This document shows, in pieces, positions 39,072 through 48,369 of a stretch of DNA of 64,000 nucleotides. The stretch spans positions 124,001 to 188,000 of the forward strand of contig NZ_WJQT01000002.1 in assembly GCF_009659375.1 (NCBI RefSeq). Direction: 5' to 3'. The stretch's first letter is position 1. Each line of letters begins with the position of its first letter. The notes beneath the pieces were generated by a model, which searched no databases, was not told where the DNA came from, and saw nothing but the letters and a program-made list of their open reading frames with translations. A program made the position numbers and the translations under genes. This DNA is from Fundicoccus ignavus. Its GTDB lineage: Bacteria; Bacillota; Bacilli; Lactobacillales; Aerococcaceae.

Positions 39072-40043
39072 ATGTATTTAGATGCTACTCAAATAGAAAC
39101 TCTTTATTCAAAAATTCAAGAATATGATCGAATTATTATCCATCGTCATGTTCGACCGGATCCAGATGCATTAGGTTCTCAATATGGTTTGAAATATTTA
39201 ATTGAAGGTAAATTTCCTAATAAGCAAGTTAAAGCAGCTGGGACTGTCTCAAAAGGCTTAAGTTGGTTAGCTTCGACAGAGGAAGTGACGGAAGCAGATT
39301 ATTCTGGGTCATTAGTCATTATTGTTGATACAGCAAATTCACCTAGAATTGATGGCAAATATTATGCTTCCGGAGCTGAGATGATAAAGATTGACCATCA
39401 TCCTGAAGTAGAAAACTTTGGAACATTGGAAATCGTTCATACTGAAGCTAGTTCTTGTAGTGAAATAATTGCAGAAATTAGCCATTATTTAGGTGGGCGT
39501 TTACCAATGAATCAGGCAGCTGCAAAAATCCTTTACGCGGGTATTGTTGGTGATACAGGTCGTTTTCTATTCAATTCGACCACTAGCATCACATTCAATG
39601 CTGCAGCGCGTTTGTTGGCCTTTGATTTTAATGCATTTGAAATCAGTGATCGCTTCCAAACAATGTCAGCTAAAGAAGCTAAATTTCAAGGGCATACGAT
39701 GAATAATATGACAGTGACAGAATATGGTGTTGCAAGTGTCATGATTACAAGACAAGATTTGCTTGATTTTGATATTACAGAAGAACAGACCAATAGCATT
39801 GTCGGTCTTCCGGGTCAAATTGAAGGCGTGGTTACTTGGGTGATTTTCGTAGAACAAGAAGGTGCCAACGAAAGTTACCGTTGTCGTATCCGTTCAAAAG
39901 GCCCATCAATTAATGAAATTGCAGCTAATCATTATGGAGGCGGACACCCTAAAGCAAGTGGTGCCAAAGCATACAGTTATAAAGAAGTTGAAGCAATACT
40001 TGCTGAATTAAAAGAAGCTAGCATCGCTTACAAATCTAACTAA
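39072..40043 (+). CDS. nrnA: Bifunctional oligoribonuclease and PAP phosphatase
   Basis: 323 residues, DHH-DHHA1 family. Mn-binding motifs: IIHRHVRPDPDALGSQYGL (DHH motif I-like), VDTAN, KIDHHPEV (true DHH) and GIVGDTGRF. The C-terminal DHHA1 domain has the substrate motif GGGHPKASGAKA. It degrades 2-5 nt RNAs to mononucleotides and removes the 3' phosphate of pAp from sulfur and CoA metabolism. GAAGGTAGG precedes the ATG. Shares a transcript with the ytoI-like gene. Confidence 0.93.
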   Translation: MYLDATQIETLYSKIQEYDRIIIHRHVRPDPDALGSQYGLKYLIEGKFPNKQVKAAGTVSKGLSWLASTEEVTEADYSGSLVIIVDTANSPRIDGKYYASGAEMIKIDHHPEVENFGTLEIVHTEASSCSEIIAEISHYLGGRLPMNQAAAKILYAGIVGDTGRFLFNSTTSITFNAAARLLAFDFNAFEISDRFQTMSAKEAKFQGHTMNNMTVTEYGVASVMITRQDLLDFDITEEQTNSIVGLPGQIEGVVTWVIFVEQEGANESYRCRIRSKGPSINEIAANHYGGGHPKASGAKAYSYKEVEAILAELKEASIAYKSN

Positions 40044-40082
40044 AAAAAGTCGCTCGTGAATATTGTTCACGGGCGACTTTTA
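40044..40082. terminator. Bidirectional terminator between nrnA and zwf
   Basis: AAAAGTCGCTCGTGAA pairs with TTCACGGGCGACTTTT around the TATTG loop (40045-40080). It has A/T tails on both sides, suiting both converging genes. Confidence 0.85.
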
Positions 40083-40102
40083 TCTTTAAATTGTTTAATA
40101 GG

Positions 40103-41539
40103 TTATACCCATTTGGTATTGCCACGTTTTAATAGTTTGTCAGAGGCTTCAGGTCCCCAACTATTTGCTTTGTAATTAGGGAAGTTTGGTTCAGGCATTT
40201 GCTCCCAAAGATCGATGATGTTATCGACGAATTTCCAAGCATTTGCTACTTCTAACCAATGAGTAAAGTTACTTACATTACCTTGAATACACTCGAAGAT
40301 TAAGCGTTCATAGTCAGCAGGCATTTCATTTAACTGTTGATCACTATAATAGTAACTTAATGGCACTAATTCAGCGTCTAAGTCATAACCAACTTGTTTT
40401 TGGTTAATATAAATACGGTAAGCTGTACGAGGTCCGATTTCAATTTTGAAACGGTTTGGTTCTAAATTTGGACCAGTAGGCTTAAAGAGAATATTTATTT
40501 CTGTATGTTTATCTGCCATACGTTTTCCAGAACGAATGTAGAAGGGAACTCCTTCCCATTGTGGTAAGTTTACTTCTACTTTCGCTGCAAAAAATGTTGA
40601 TGTATCTGAATCGTTAGCTACGTTATTTTCGTCGCGATAAGCTGGTAAAGTACCATCTTCACTCGCAGCATATTGTCCACGCACAACGTTTTCAAGAATA
40701 TCATCAGTAGATGTGTAGTGACGTAAGTTTTCGAGAACTTTAATTTTTTCTTGACGAATTGCTTCAGGACTATTACTTGATGGTTTTTCCATCGCAATTA
40801 ATGCGAGTAACTGAAGGGCATGATTTTGAATCATATCTTTAGCTACACCAAAACTTTCGTAGTATTCGCCACGATCTTCCACACCTACTTCTTCAGAAAG
40901 TGAGATTTGAATATTATCGATCGCATCTTTATTCCATACGTGTTTCATTAACATGTTATCGAAGCGTAAATTATATATGGAGTGAACAATACCTTTACCT
41001 AAATAATGGTCGATACGATAAATCTGTTCCTCATCGAAAGCTTTTTCTAATTGGGCTTGTAGTTCACAAGCAGAATCATAATCATTCCCAAATGGTTTTT
41101 CGATAATTAATCGATTATAACCATTATCGGTTAATAGATTTTCACCTTTTAAATGTCCAGTAATAACTGGGAATAGAGCAGGTGATAAGGAAATATAGAA
41201 AATACGATTTCCACATGCAGCATATTCTTTATCAAGTTTGTCTGCTAAATTGCGTAGTTTAACATAATGTTCAGCATCATGAACGTCGTGTGGTTGATAG
41301 TAAAAATGCGTCACAAATTCCTCAGCGTGTTTAGGGTCTTCAATTTCGGATTGAATACTCTCTAAGACCATTTGACGGAAATAATCATCCGACCACTCAC
41401 GGCGAGCAGTACCAATTAAGGCAAAGTTTTCAGATATTTGTTTACTTTTATATAGGCGATAAAATGCTGGGTAAAGTTTTCGAGCAGCTAAATCACCTGA
41501 TGCACCAAATAAGGTAACAACTAATTTATTTCTATTCAT
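40103..41539 (-). CDS. zwf: Glucose-6-phosphate 1-dehydrogenase
   Basis: 478 residues. Oxidises glucose 6-phosphate with NADP+, first step of the oxidative pentose phosphate route. NADP-binding VTLFGASGDLAARKLYP at the N-terminus, and the active-site signature RIDHYLGKG (about 176-184) with catalytic His in NHALQLLALIAMEKP. GGAGGGA precedes the ATG. gnd, the third step, is 15 kb away in the same window. Transcribed alone. Confidence 0.96.
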   Translation of the reverse strand: MNRNKLVVTLFGASGDLAARKLYPAFYRLYKSKQISENFALIGTARREWSDDYFRQMVLESIQSEIEDPKHAEEFVTHFYYQPHDVHDAEHYVKLRNLADKLDKEYAACGNRIFYISLSPALFPVITGHLKGENLLTDNGYNRLIIEKPFGNDYDSACELQAQLEKAFDEEQIYRIDHYLGKGIVHSIYNLRFDNMLMKHVWNKDAIDNIQISLSEEVGVEDRGEYYESFGVAKDMIQNHALQLLALIAMEKPSSNSPEAIRQEKIKVLENLRHYTSTDDILENVVRGQYAASEDGTLPAYRDENNVANDSDTSTFFAAKVEVNLPQWEGVPFYIRSGKRMADKHTEINILFKPTGPNLEPNRFKIEIGPRTAYRIYINQKQVGYDLDAELVPLSYYYSDQQLNEMPADYERLIFECIQGNVSNFTHWLEVANAWKFVDNIIDLWEQMPEPNFPNYKANSWGPEASDKLLKRGNTKWV

Positions 41540-41742
41540 ATGGATCCCTCCGTTTTCACAAGTTTTATTATATATGATTTAGAAAAAATACACAATTGGT
41601 TAAATTTAAATGAGAACATTCTTTTATTATTATTTATTTAATGAAATAACAACTTTATGGCTTAAAACAAATTGTTGTTAAGCATGAAAACTTGTATACT
41701 AATAGATGGAATGCTTCATTAAAGAAAGTGGAGGAATATCAA

Positions 41743-43071
41743 ATGAATATTGTTATTATTGGTGGATCTTTTGCTGGCATTAGTTGTGCGATGGAAACAC
41801 GTAAATTACACCCAAAAGCGAATATTTATATCTTAGAAAAGCAATCAACAATTGGATTTATTCCTAGTGGATTAAATTTAACATTAAATGAAGAAATTGA
41901 AGATATTACACAGGCCTATTTCGTTACTGAGTCTGATGTGAGACGTGCAAACATTAAATTACATTTAGATTCAGAAGTGACTGCCATTAAAGCAGACGAA
42001 CAAAAAATTACCTACTATGACCATGTGAATCAAGAACATAAGATAATGGCCTATGACAAATTGGTTTTAGCGATGGGTTCAAGACAAGAATCATCTATAC
42101 TTCATGATTGGTCACATCCACAATTAGTCACAACGAAAGAATTACAGAATGCAGCTAATGGATATGCTAAAATCGATAAAGCACAACACATTGCTGTAAT
42201 CGGTGGGGGACAAATCGGGATTGAAGTAACGGAGGCTCTAGTAAATGCTAATAAACAAGTTACTTTAATAGAAGCAGAAACTTCATTACTTTCGAGATAC
42301 TTCGATCAAGATGTTGTCGATTCAGTTCAAGAAGCAATAGAAATTGTTGGTGTTGATATATTATTAGATGAAAAAGTAATGGATATTAGCGGTAAATCAC
42401 TTAAAGTAACAACAACTAAACGCACTTTGAACCCTGATTTAGTGATATTAGGTGTCAATTTAAGTCCTCAAAGTCATCTGGTAGCAGATTTATTACCACT
42501 AAACGAAGATGGAACAATTGTTGTCAACGATTATCTAGAAACAGCTATTACGAACATCTATGCTGTGGGTGACTTAGTTCAAACACCTACATTTGAAGAG
42601 GAGCAGGCATTTATAGCTTTAGTAAATAATGCGGTGAGATCTGGACAAATCGCTGCGTTTAATTTATTTGAGCCCCGGGTAAAACATCAACAATCCTTAA
42701 GACTCATTGGTTCACGAGTGTTTAGTCAATACATTACAAGTGTTGGACAAACTGAAATTGAAGCGAGCCAGCATTATGAAGTTAGCACTGTAAATGTTGA
42801 AACCCCTTATTCGATAACAATTAGTGATCCCGTAAAATTAAAATTGATTACTGATTCTAAAACAGGTAAAATACTAGGAGCGCAAATCCGTTCGGAACAA
42901 GATATTCTATCAATGGCTGACACCATTGCGATTGCAATATCAAATAATTTAACGGATCAGGAATTGGCCTTCCAAGACAGACTATATTATGCTAGATTTA
43001 CATCTACTCAACCAATCATTTATCTTGCAGCTCTACGTAGCTTTGAAAATCGTCTACGTAATACTAAATAA
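41743..43071 (+). CDS. Nox/Npx/CoA-disulfide-reductase family flavoprotein lacking the redox cysteine
   Basis: 442 residues from ATG 41743 with GTGGAGGA upstream. FAD-binding GGSFAGISCAMETRKLHP, NAD-binding VIGGGQIGIEVTEALVNANKQVTLIE, and second FAD motif TNIYAVGDLVQTP. C-terminal dimerisation domain complete. In NADH oxidases and peroxidases of this family the peroxidatic Cys lies in SFLSCGM; here the same place reads GFIPSGLNL, with Ser and no Cys. Such a change is known in engineered enzymes to give hydrogen-peroxide-forming oxidase activity, so the natural product may be peroxide, or the enzyme uses another acceptor. It is not a dihydrolipoamide dehydrogenase. Confidence 0.8.
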   Translation: MNIVIIGGSFAGISCAMETRKLHPKANIYILEKQSTIGFIPSGLNLTLNEEIEDITQAYFVTESDVRRANIKLHLDSEVTAIKADEQKITYYDHVNQEHKIMAYDKLVLAMGSRQESSILHDWSHPQLVTTKELQNAANGYAKIDKAQHIAVIGGGQIGIEVTEALVNANKQVTLIEAETSLLSRYFDQDVVDSVQEAIEIVGVDILLDEKVMDISGKSLKVTTTKRTLNPDLVILGVNLSPQSHLVADLLPLNEDGTIVVNDYLETAITNIYAVGDLVQTPTFEEEQAFIALVNNAVRSGQIAAFNLFEPRVKHQQSLRLIGSRVFSQYITSVGQTEIEASQHYEVSTVNVETPYSITISDPVKLKLITDSKTGKILGAQIRSEQDILSMADTIAIAISNNLTDQELAFQDRLYYARFTSTQPIIYLAALRSFENRLRNTK

Positions 43072-43170
43072 ATAATGGTTAAATAGTCAATGAGGACCAG
43101 TTCTCCGCCATGCAGATGGAATATTAACTGAATTTGTTAATACGTTGAGCAAAGAATTTAGGAGAAAAAA

Positions 43171-44523
43171 ATGACATTATATAAAGATTTAAGCTTGAAA
43201 CCATTTATTCAGAGAGCTTTAAAAGAATTGAGATTTGAAACTTTAACCCCAGTTCAAGAAGAAGTAATTGAACCAGCACTAGCGGGTAACAATTTAATTG
43301 TTCAATCTCAGACAGGATCAGGAAAGACACATAGTTTTTTAATTCCTATGTTTAATAATTTGGATCCTGCCAAAAAAGAAGTACAAGTAGTTATAACAGC
43401 ACCAAGTCGTGAGTTAGCAACTCAATTATATGATTTTGCAAAGCAAATGGCTTCTCATTCAGAAAATGAAATTTCAATTGTTAAATATATCGGTGGAACA
43501 GATAAAGTTAAACAAATTGAGAAATTAAAAAACAGTGGCCAACCGCAAATTGTAATCGGAACACCTGGACGTATCTTTGACTTAATGTCTGAGAATGCTC
43601 TATGGGTCCAAACTGCTCATACTATGATTATTGATGAAGCTGATATGACAATGGATTTAGGCTTCTTAGAAACAGTTGATGAAATTGCCTCACGTATGCC
43701 AAAAGACTTACAAATGATGGTATTCTCAGCAACTATTCCACAACAACTTCAAGTATTCTTGAATAAATATATGGCTTCACCAAAAGAAATTAAAATTGAA
43801 CCTAAAACAGTTTTAGCGGATAAAATTGATAATTTCTTAATAAACACACATGGACGCGACCGAAAAGAGTTGGTCTACCAATTATTGACAATGGGGCACC
43901 CTTATTTAGCATTAGTCTTCTGTAATACAAGACAGTATGCTGACGAAGTAAGCGACTATTTAAAACAACAAGGTATGAAAGTTGCGAAGATTCATGGAGG
44001 AGTACAACCGAGAGAACGTAAACGTTTGATGCGTCAAATTCGTGATTTGGATTATCAATATGTTGTGGCGTCAGATTTAGCAGCACGTGGTATTGATATT
44101 CCAGGTATTTCTATGGTAATTAATACTGAAGTACCTAAAGAATTGGAATTCTTTGTTCACCGTGTTGGTCGTACTGGGCGTAATCAATTAGCGGGAACAG
44201 CTTATACTTTTGTAACACCGGATGATGATCGTTCAATTGCAGAATTAGAGAAAAAAGGGATCGAGTTTACTTCTGTTGAAATTACCAAAGGTGAGATTAA
44301 AGAAGTGAAATCACGTCATGCTCGTTTAGAACGTGAGGATTCTAAGAAAGATTCTGATGATCCAGTGGTAAAAGGGATGATTAACCGAAATAATAAACGC
44401 AAAGTAAAACCTGGATACAAACGTAAATTGAATGAACAAATCAAACAACACCGACGTTCTGAAGCTAAAAAAGCCGGACGTGTTCAGAGAAAAGAAATTA
44501 GAAATCGCAATAAAAATAAATAA
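43171..44523 (+). CDS. cshB: DEAD-box RNA helicase, CshB type
   Basis: 450 residues. Q motif (LTPVQEEVI), motif I SQTGSGKTHSF, Ia PSRELATQ, Ib TPGR, II IIDEADM, III FSATIP, V ARGIDIP, VI HRVGRTGR. The GSGKTH variant and the Lys/Arg-rich tail (420-450, KRKLNEQIKQHRRSEAKK) match CshB cold-shock helicases working in mRNA turnover and ribosome assembly. AGGAG precedes the ATG. Confidence 0.9.
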   Translation: MTLYKDLSLKPFIQRALKELRFETLTPVQEEVIEPALAGNNLIVQSQTGSGKTHSFLIPMFNNLDPAKKEVQVVITAPSRELATQLYDFAKQMASHSENEISIVKYIGGTDKVKQIEKLKNSGQPQIVIGTPGRIFDLMSENALWVQTAHTMIIDEADMTMDLGFLETVDEIASRMPKDLQMMVFSATIPQQLQVFLNKYMASPKEIKIEPKTVLADKIDNFLINTHGRDRKELVYQLLTMGHPYLALVFCNTRQYADEVSDYLKQQGMKVAKIHGGVQPRERKRLMRQIRDLDYQYVVASDLAARGIDIPGISMVINTEVPKELEFFVHRVGRTGRNQLAGTAYTFVTPDDDRSIAELEKKGIEFTSVEITKGEIKEVKSRHARLEREDSKKDSDDPVVKGMINRNNKRKVKPGYKRKLNEQIKQHRRSEAKKAGRVQRKEIRNRNKNK

Positions 44524-44527
44524 ACCA

Positions 44528-44575
44528 AAAAAAGAAGAATCCTAAGCTTAGCGCTGGGATTCTTCTTCGTTTTTA
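44528..44575. terminator. Bidirectional terminator between cshB and the DUF1189 gene
   Basis: GAAGAATCC pairs with GGATTCTTC (44534-44542 with about 44557-44565), followed by GTTTTT. It overlaps the last codons of the converging gene. Confidence 0.8.
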
Positions 44576-45411
44576 TCTAGCTCTTTTTTATTGATTTTTT
44601 GCATCAGATTTCGAATGAACTCTGTATGGTTTTTAAAAGCCAAATAGATAATATATAGAGTGATAAACATTAACATAAAATAACTCGAACGGAAAAAGGG
44701 TAAAATTGCATCCATTAATTGAAGCAATATTAAGGGAACAAAAGATACGATAATACTTAGTTTTAGACGCATTTTAAATAAGATTTTTTGTGTTAAGCGA
44801 GCATTAAACCATCCAGCAACTGCCGCAATCAATAGCATTTGAAACCAGTAGATAAAGAAACTAAATATGAACGCAGTAATGAAAACACTCGTTAACATCG
44901 TTGCCTTTTGACTATCGATACTTTGTAGTAAAGTAATTAATGAATCGTGATTACTAAACAAATGATAATAGTCAGGAATGCGATAAAAGTTTCCCGCGAT
45001 AATCACAATTGTTTGATCTTGTAGCACCAGTAAATTTAGTAATGTATCGGTAGAAAGCTTATTTGCTTTAGTTGTATCAATTGGAATGTAATTTTGCATT
45101 CCACGACTGCTAACCGTATCATCAATCACTAATTGGAAAAAATTAGATTGATAATATAATGATTTTTCGTTGTCTTCAAGTTTTAATAACCCATCTTCAA
45201 ATTGAAATTCTGGGACATGATCAACAGCTGCCGTGACATCATTTGAAATTGAATCAATTAAAGGTAAAGTCTGAACAACGATACTACCTGATAAAGCTAG
45301 CATTGCTAACAAACTCAAAACAAATAGATTTTTCCATTTAAGATTTAAGGCTTCAATGTAAAATCTTGGATTTTTTAAGCCTAATTTCAGTAATTTAAAC
45401 ATATATTTCAA
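44548..45411 (-). CDS. DUF1189 membrane protein
   Basis: About 287 residues. The best start is a TTG at 45411 with AAAGGAAG about 6 nt before it; ATG 45402 is an alternative, and an ATG at 45450 lacks a site. One N-terminal membrane helix (NLFVLSLLAMLALSGSIVV), an extracellular region (about 65-160), then four more helices and a basic C-terminus, as in the DUF1189 family of unknown function. Its downstream position to yfhO on the same strand suggests envelope work; the gap of 76 nt leaves co-transcription open. Confidence 0.7.
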   Translation of the reverse strand: MKYMFKLLKLGLKNPRFYIEALNLKWKNLFVLSLLAMLALSGSIVVQTLPLIDSISNDVTAAVDHVPEFQFEDGLLKLEDNEKSLYYQSNFFQLVIDDTVSSRGMQNYIPIDTTKANKLSTDTLLNLLVLQDQTIVIIAGNFYRIPDYYHLFSNHDSLITLLQSIDSQKATMLTSVFITAFIFSFFIYWFQMLLIAAVAGWFNARLTQKILFKMRLKLSIIVSFVPLILLQLMDAILPFFRSSYFMLMFITLYIIYLAFKNHTEFIRNLMQKINKKELDKNEEESQR

Positions 45412-45486
45412 TTTCAACTTCCTTTGCATCGTGTGATTAGAGAGACACACTTAATTTATTCATCATAGCGAAGTTTTTAAGCAATT

Positions 45487-48132
45487 TCAATCATTTTTCT
45501 TTTTTTGCCTTGAAATATAGAATTCACTACCGATAAATAGCATAAGTCCTGTAATACTATTTGCTAAGCCGAACCAAATTGAACGCGGGAAGTATTTAAG
45601 ACTGATGTTATGCTTTCCAGCAGTAATGGGAATAGCCATTAACGTATCATTAAGCACTGCTTCAGGTTCTACATTCTTACCATTAACCGTTATTTCCCAT
45701 TGGCTATCAAAGGGAATTGTAAACAATAGATAACCCTCATCTTGAATGGTTGTTATGGTTCCCTCAATATAATTTTGCGAGAAGAAGCTCACTTCAAATA
45801 ACTGATCTTGTTTCGAAGCAACTAAATCATTGAAACGATTTTCATCAAATTCATACAGCGAAACTAAGTTAGCACTCAGGCTATCTTCAAGTAGTTTAAC
45901 TCTTAATACTTGTGAATCATCAATTGTTTGATAACTAGCATTTGTGATTTGGCGACGACGAAATGGTGTATAGAATCGATACCGTTGACCATTCAAACTC
46001 AACGAAACATTTTCATCATCATATTGACTAGGGAGGGTGAAATAATATGGATTTTCACTATCCGTCGCAAATTCAAATTCAAAATAAGCTTCATCAATCG
46101 TTGGATCAATTACTTCATAAGTCAAGTAATCGCCATCACCTACACTAGTCACTTCCACATTGTGATAAGAGCCGTCCTTAAGTTCTCTCTCTTCAAAATA
46201 TGCATCGCCAGAACCTTGGAAATCAATTAATTTAAGTAATAATTCTTGATTGTAAATAGGCTGATGTTGAACAAAAGAGTCGATTGTGTCCGAAATTGAA
46301 GGGCTTACTTCAATCGCTAATCCGAATCGTTCTTCATTTTCTCTAATTAAGTAACGATTATTCTGTGTATAGATAGGGTAAGACTTGTTGTCTAAATCAG
46401 TTGCACGGGGATATAAGACATATTCATGATCGAGTGTATGATTAGCAGAATCATCAGTTGGCTCGATATGATATTTAACATTAAAAAAATCATCCGTGAA
46501 CAAAGTTCCATTAGTATAGGTAACGAAACCATTTCCATCAGGCAAACCTAAATAGCCAAACAATTCTGGAACATGTGCTTCGATTGTTGAACCAAAATGG
46601 TCAAGACCATTATAGTGTGTAAACATTGCTTCATCTTTTGTACGTTGGAAAGTTTTGTTAATTCGATAAAAATCATCATTTCCATGACGGATATTAGTCA
46701 AAGAATCATCTAAAGTTGTCACATAATCACGGAATTTTGAATCAACTACATAATTTAGATCACCTAAAATTAAGGTCGCATTTGCCGTTAATTCGACTGT
46801 TACAATTGCTAACAAAAGTGTATAACGTAGACTTTTATCTAAGAAATCTAATTGGATGACGATAATCAAGGTTAAAACGACTAAAAGAGAAACAAAAATA
46901 TTGATAGAATTTAAAAACTCATACTCATTATATAAGTAATAATAGATTGAAAAAGCGAAAATTGTTATGCATGCAAGGACTAGTTGGTAAGTTGGGATTA
47001 ATTTTGGTTGTAACTTAAATGCTTTAACAGCTAACATCAGTAGAAAGAAACTAGTTACGAATGAGAATCTGAAATGATACCAAATCGGGAATTGCCCGCC
47101 ATGCCAAAGTTTATCAAGAATTTCAAAATGGAAAGATAGGTAAAAAATTAGGAATATACTTAAACTAACTAGTTTATCAATTAGTTTAATTTTTTTGTTA
47201 AAAAAGTACAACAGTACCATTAAGAATACAATCATACCTGCATATAAATTGGGAGAACCAGATGACATCTCGTCAAATGAAAAACTCCCAATAAATAATT
47301 TTGATGCAATATCTTTCAAACTATGGGCAGTTTCCCAGTTGATTTCAAAGGTCATATAGCTCCCTTTATTTTGAGTTAAAGAGTAAAAAGTAGGGAGTAA
47401 GACAACACCAGCAATTAGAGCTGCAATGATAGAATTTTTTAAGAACAATAAATACTTAATGAGACTTTCTTTTAAATTAACTTTCTCTTGCGTCTCGACA
47501 ATCTCATATATTGTATAAAATGCTAAGAAGATACAGACCATATAACCGATATAATAATTTGCCATTAATAATAGGGCCAAAGACATAATATAAAGTTTAT
47601 TTTGCTTTCTCATAATACTTTTATTTAGGCCTAGAACAATTAAAGGTAATAATACTAAGCCATCGAGCCACATGATATTGAGTAAATACACCATAGAATA
47701 ACTCATAAATGTGTAACATTGACTAAATAGCATTGCTGGAATAGATTCTATTTGATACTTTTGACGAATTAAGTATAAGAAACTGGTGCTAGCAGCAATT
47801 AGCTTTAAGTAAGAAATTAAGGTGACGGCTAAACCTAGTTCAGATTCAGGGAACAAGAGAAAAATTAAATTGAATGGACTTAATAAATAATAAGCCCATA
47901 AGCCAAGCATTTCACCGCCAAATGCTTTTTCGAAGCTATAAAATAATTGACTGGGATCATTGAAAACTGTATCCCGGAATAAACTATAAAAGTCTATATA
48001 TTGTTGTCCCAAGTCAATGGTTAACATCGTATTGTCTCCGAAGGGGATAAAACCCATTACTAGAGAAATGGCGATGAAAACACTTGAGGTTAATGCTATA
48101 TTGAGTAAATAAATTTTACCTGAAGAACGCAT
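45487..48132 (-). CDS. yfhO: YfhO-family membrane glycosyltransferase-like protein
   Basis: 881 residues. At least 12 membrane helices in the first 450 residues and one at the C-terminal end, with a large extracellular part between (about 460-850). Early loop GDNTMLTIDLGQQYIDFYSLF contains the acidic residue typical of GT-C enzymes. YfhO proteins in Bacillus, Listeria and Staphylococcus add sugar residues to lipoteichoic acid on the outer face. The start is ATG 48132 after AAGGAG. Gene ends with DUF1189 gene downstream. Confidence 0.85.
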   Translation of the reverse strand: MRSSGKIYLLNIALTSSVFIAISLVMGFIPFGDNTMLTIDLGQQYIDFYSLFRDTVFNDPSQLFYSFEKAFGGEMLGLWAYYLLSPFNLIFLLFPESELGLAVTLISYLKLIAASTSFLYLIRQKYQIESIPAMLFSQCYTFMSYSMVYLLNIMWLDGLVLLPLIVLGLNKSIMRKQNKLYIMSLALLLMANYYIGYMVCIFLAFYTIYEIVETQEKVNLKESLIKYLLFLKNSIIAALIAGVVLLPTFYSLTQNKGSYMTFEINWETAHSLKDIASKLFIGSFSFDEMSSGSPNLYAGMIVFLMVLLYFFNKKIKLIDKLVSLSIFLIFYLSFHFEILDKLWHGGQFPIWYHFRFSFVTSFFLLMLAVKAFKLQPKLIPTYQLVLACITIFAFSIYYYLYNEYEFLNSINIFVSLLVVLTLIIVIQLDFLDKSLRYTLLLAIVTVELTANATLILGDLNYVVDSKFRDYVTTLDDSLTNIRHGNDDFYRINKTFQRTKDEAMFTHYNGLDHFGSTIEAHVPELFGYLGLPDGNGFVTYTNGTLFTDDFFNVKYHIEPTDDSANHTLDHEYVLYPRATDLDNKSYPIYTQNNRYLIRENEERFGLAIEVSPSISDTIDSFVQHQPIYNQELLLKLIDFQGSGDAYFEERELKDGSYHNVEVTSVGDGDYLTYEVIDPTIDEAYFEFEFATDSENPYYFTLPSQYDDENVSLSLNGQRYRFYTPFRRRQITNASYQTIDDSQVLRVKLLEDSLSANLVSLYEFDENRFNDLVASKQDQLFEVSFFSQNYIEGTITTIQDEGYLLFTIPFDSQWEITVNGKNVEPEAVLNDTLMAIPITAGKHNISLKYFPRSIWFGLANSITGLMLFIGSEFYISRQKKKND

Positions 48133-48299
48133 ATTGTTGACTCCTTTTTCTAATATAGTCTTTCATTTCTCTCTGTGAATGATAAGCTATATTTACAACT
48201 TATAGTTAATCATAGCAAAACATTTCAGATTGTTCATCCTAAAAGGTGTAATCCTTTGAAGAAAAAAATATGAATATTTTATTAAATTTGTAAAAGAGT

Positions 48300-48328
48300 T
48301 TGGTCCGTGACTAGTTATTTGATATAAT
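48300..48328 (+). promoter_or_regulatory. pbp2b promoter
   Basis: TTGGTC (48300-48305), 17 nt, TATAAT (48323-48328). It lies 40 nt before the start codon and is divergent to yfhO. Confidence 0.7.
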
Positions 48329-48369
48329 GTCTAACGTACCTGTAATAAATTATAGAATTGAGTGTATGT

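Noticed and set aside
41743-43071. Lipoamide dehydrogenase (the L protein missing from the gcv operon)
   Set aside because: The FAD/NAD layout is similar, but the redox pair GGTCLNVGC of Lpd is absent and the sequence follows the Nox/Npx family.
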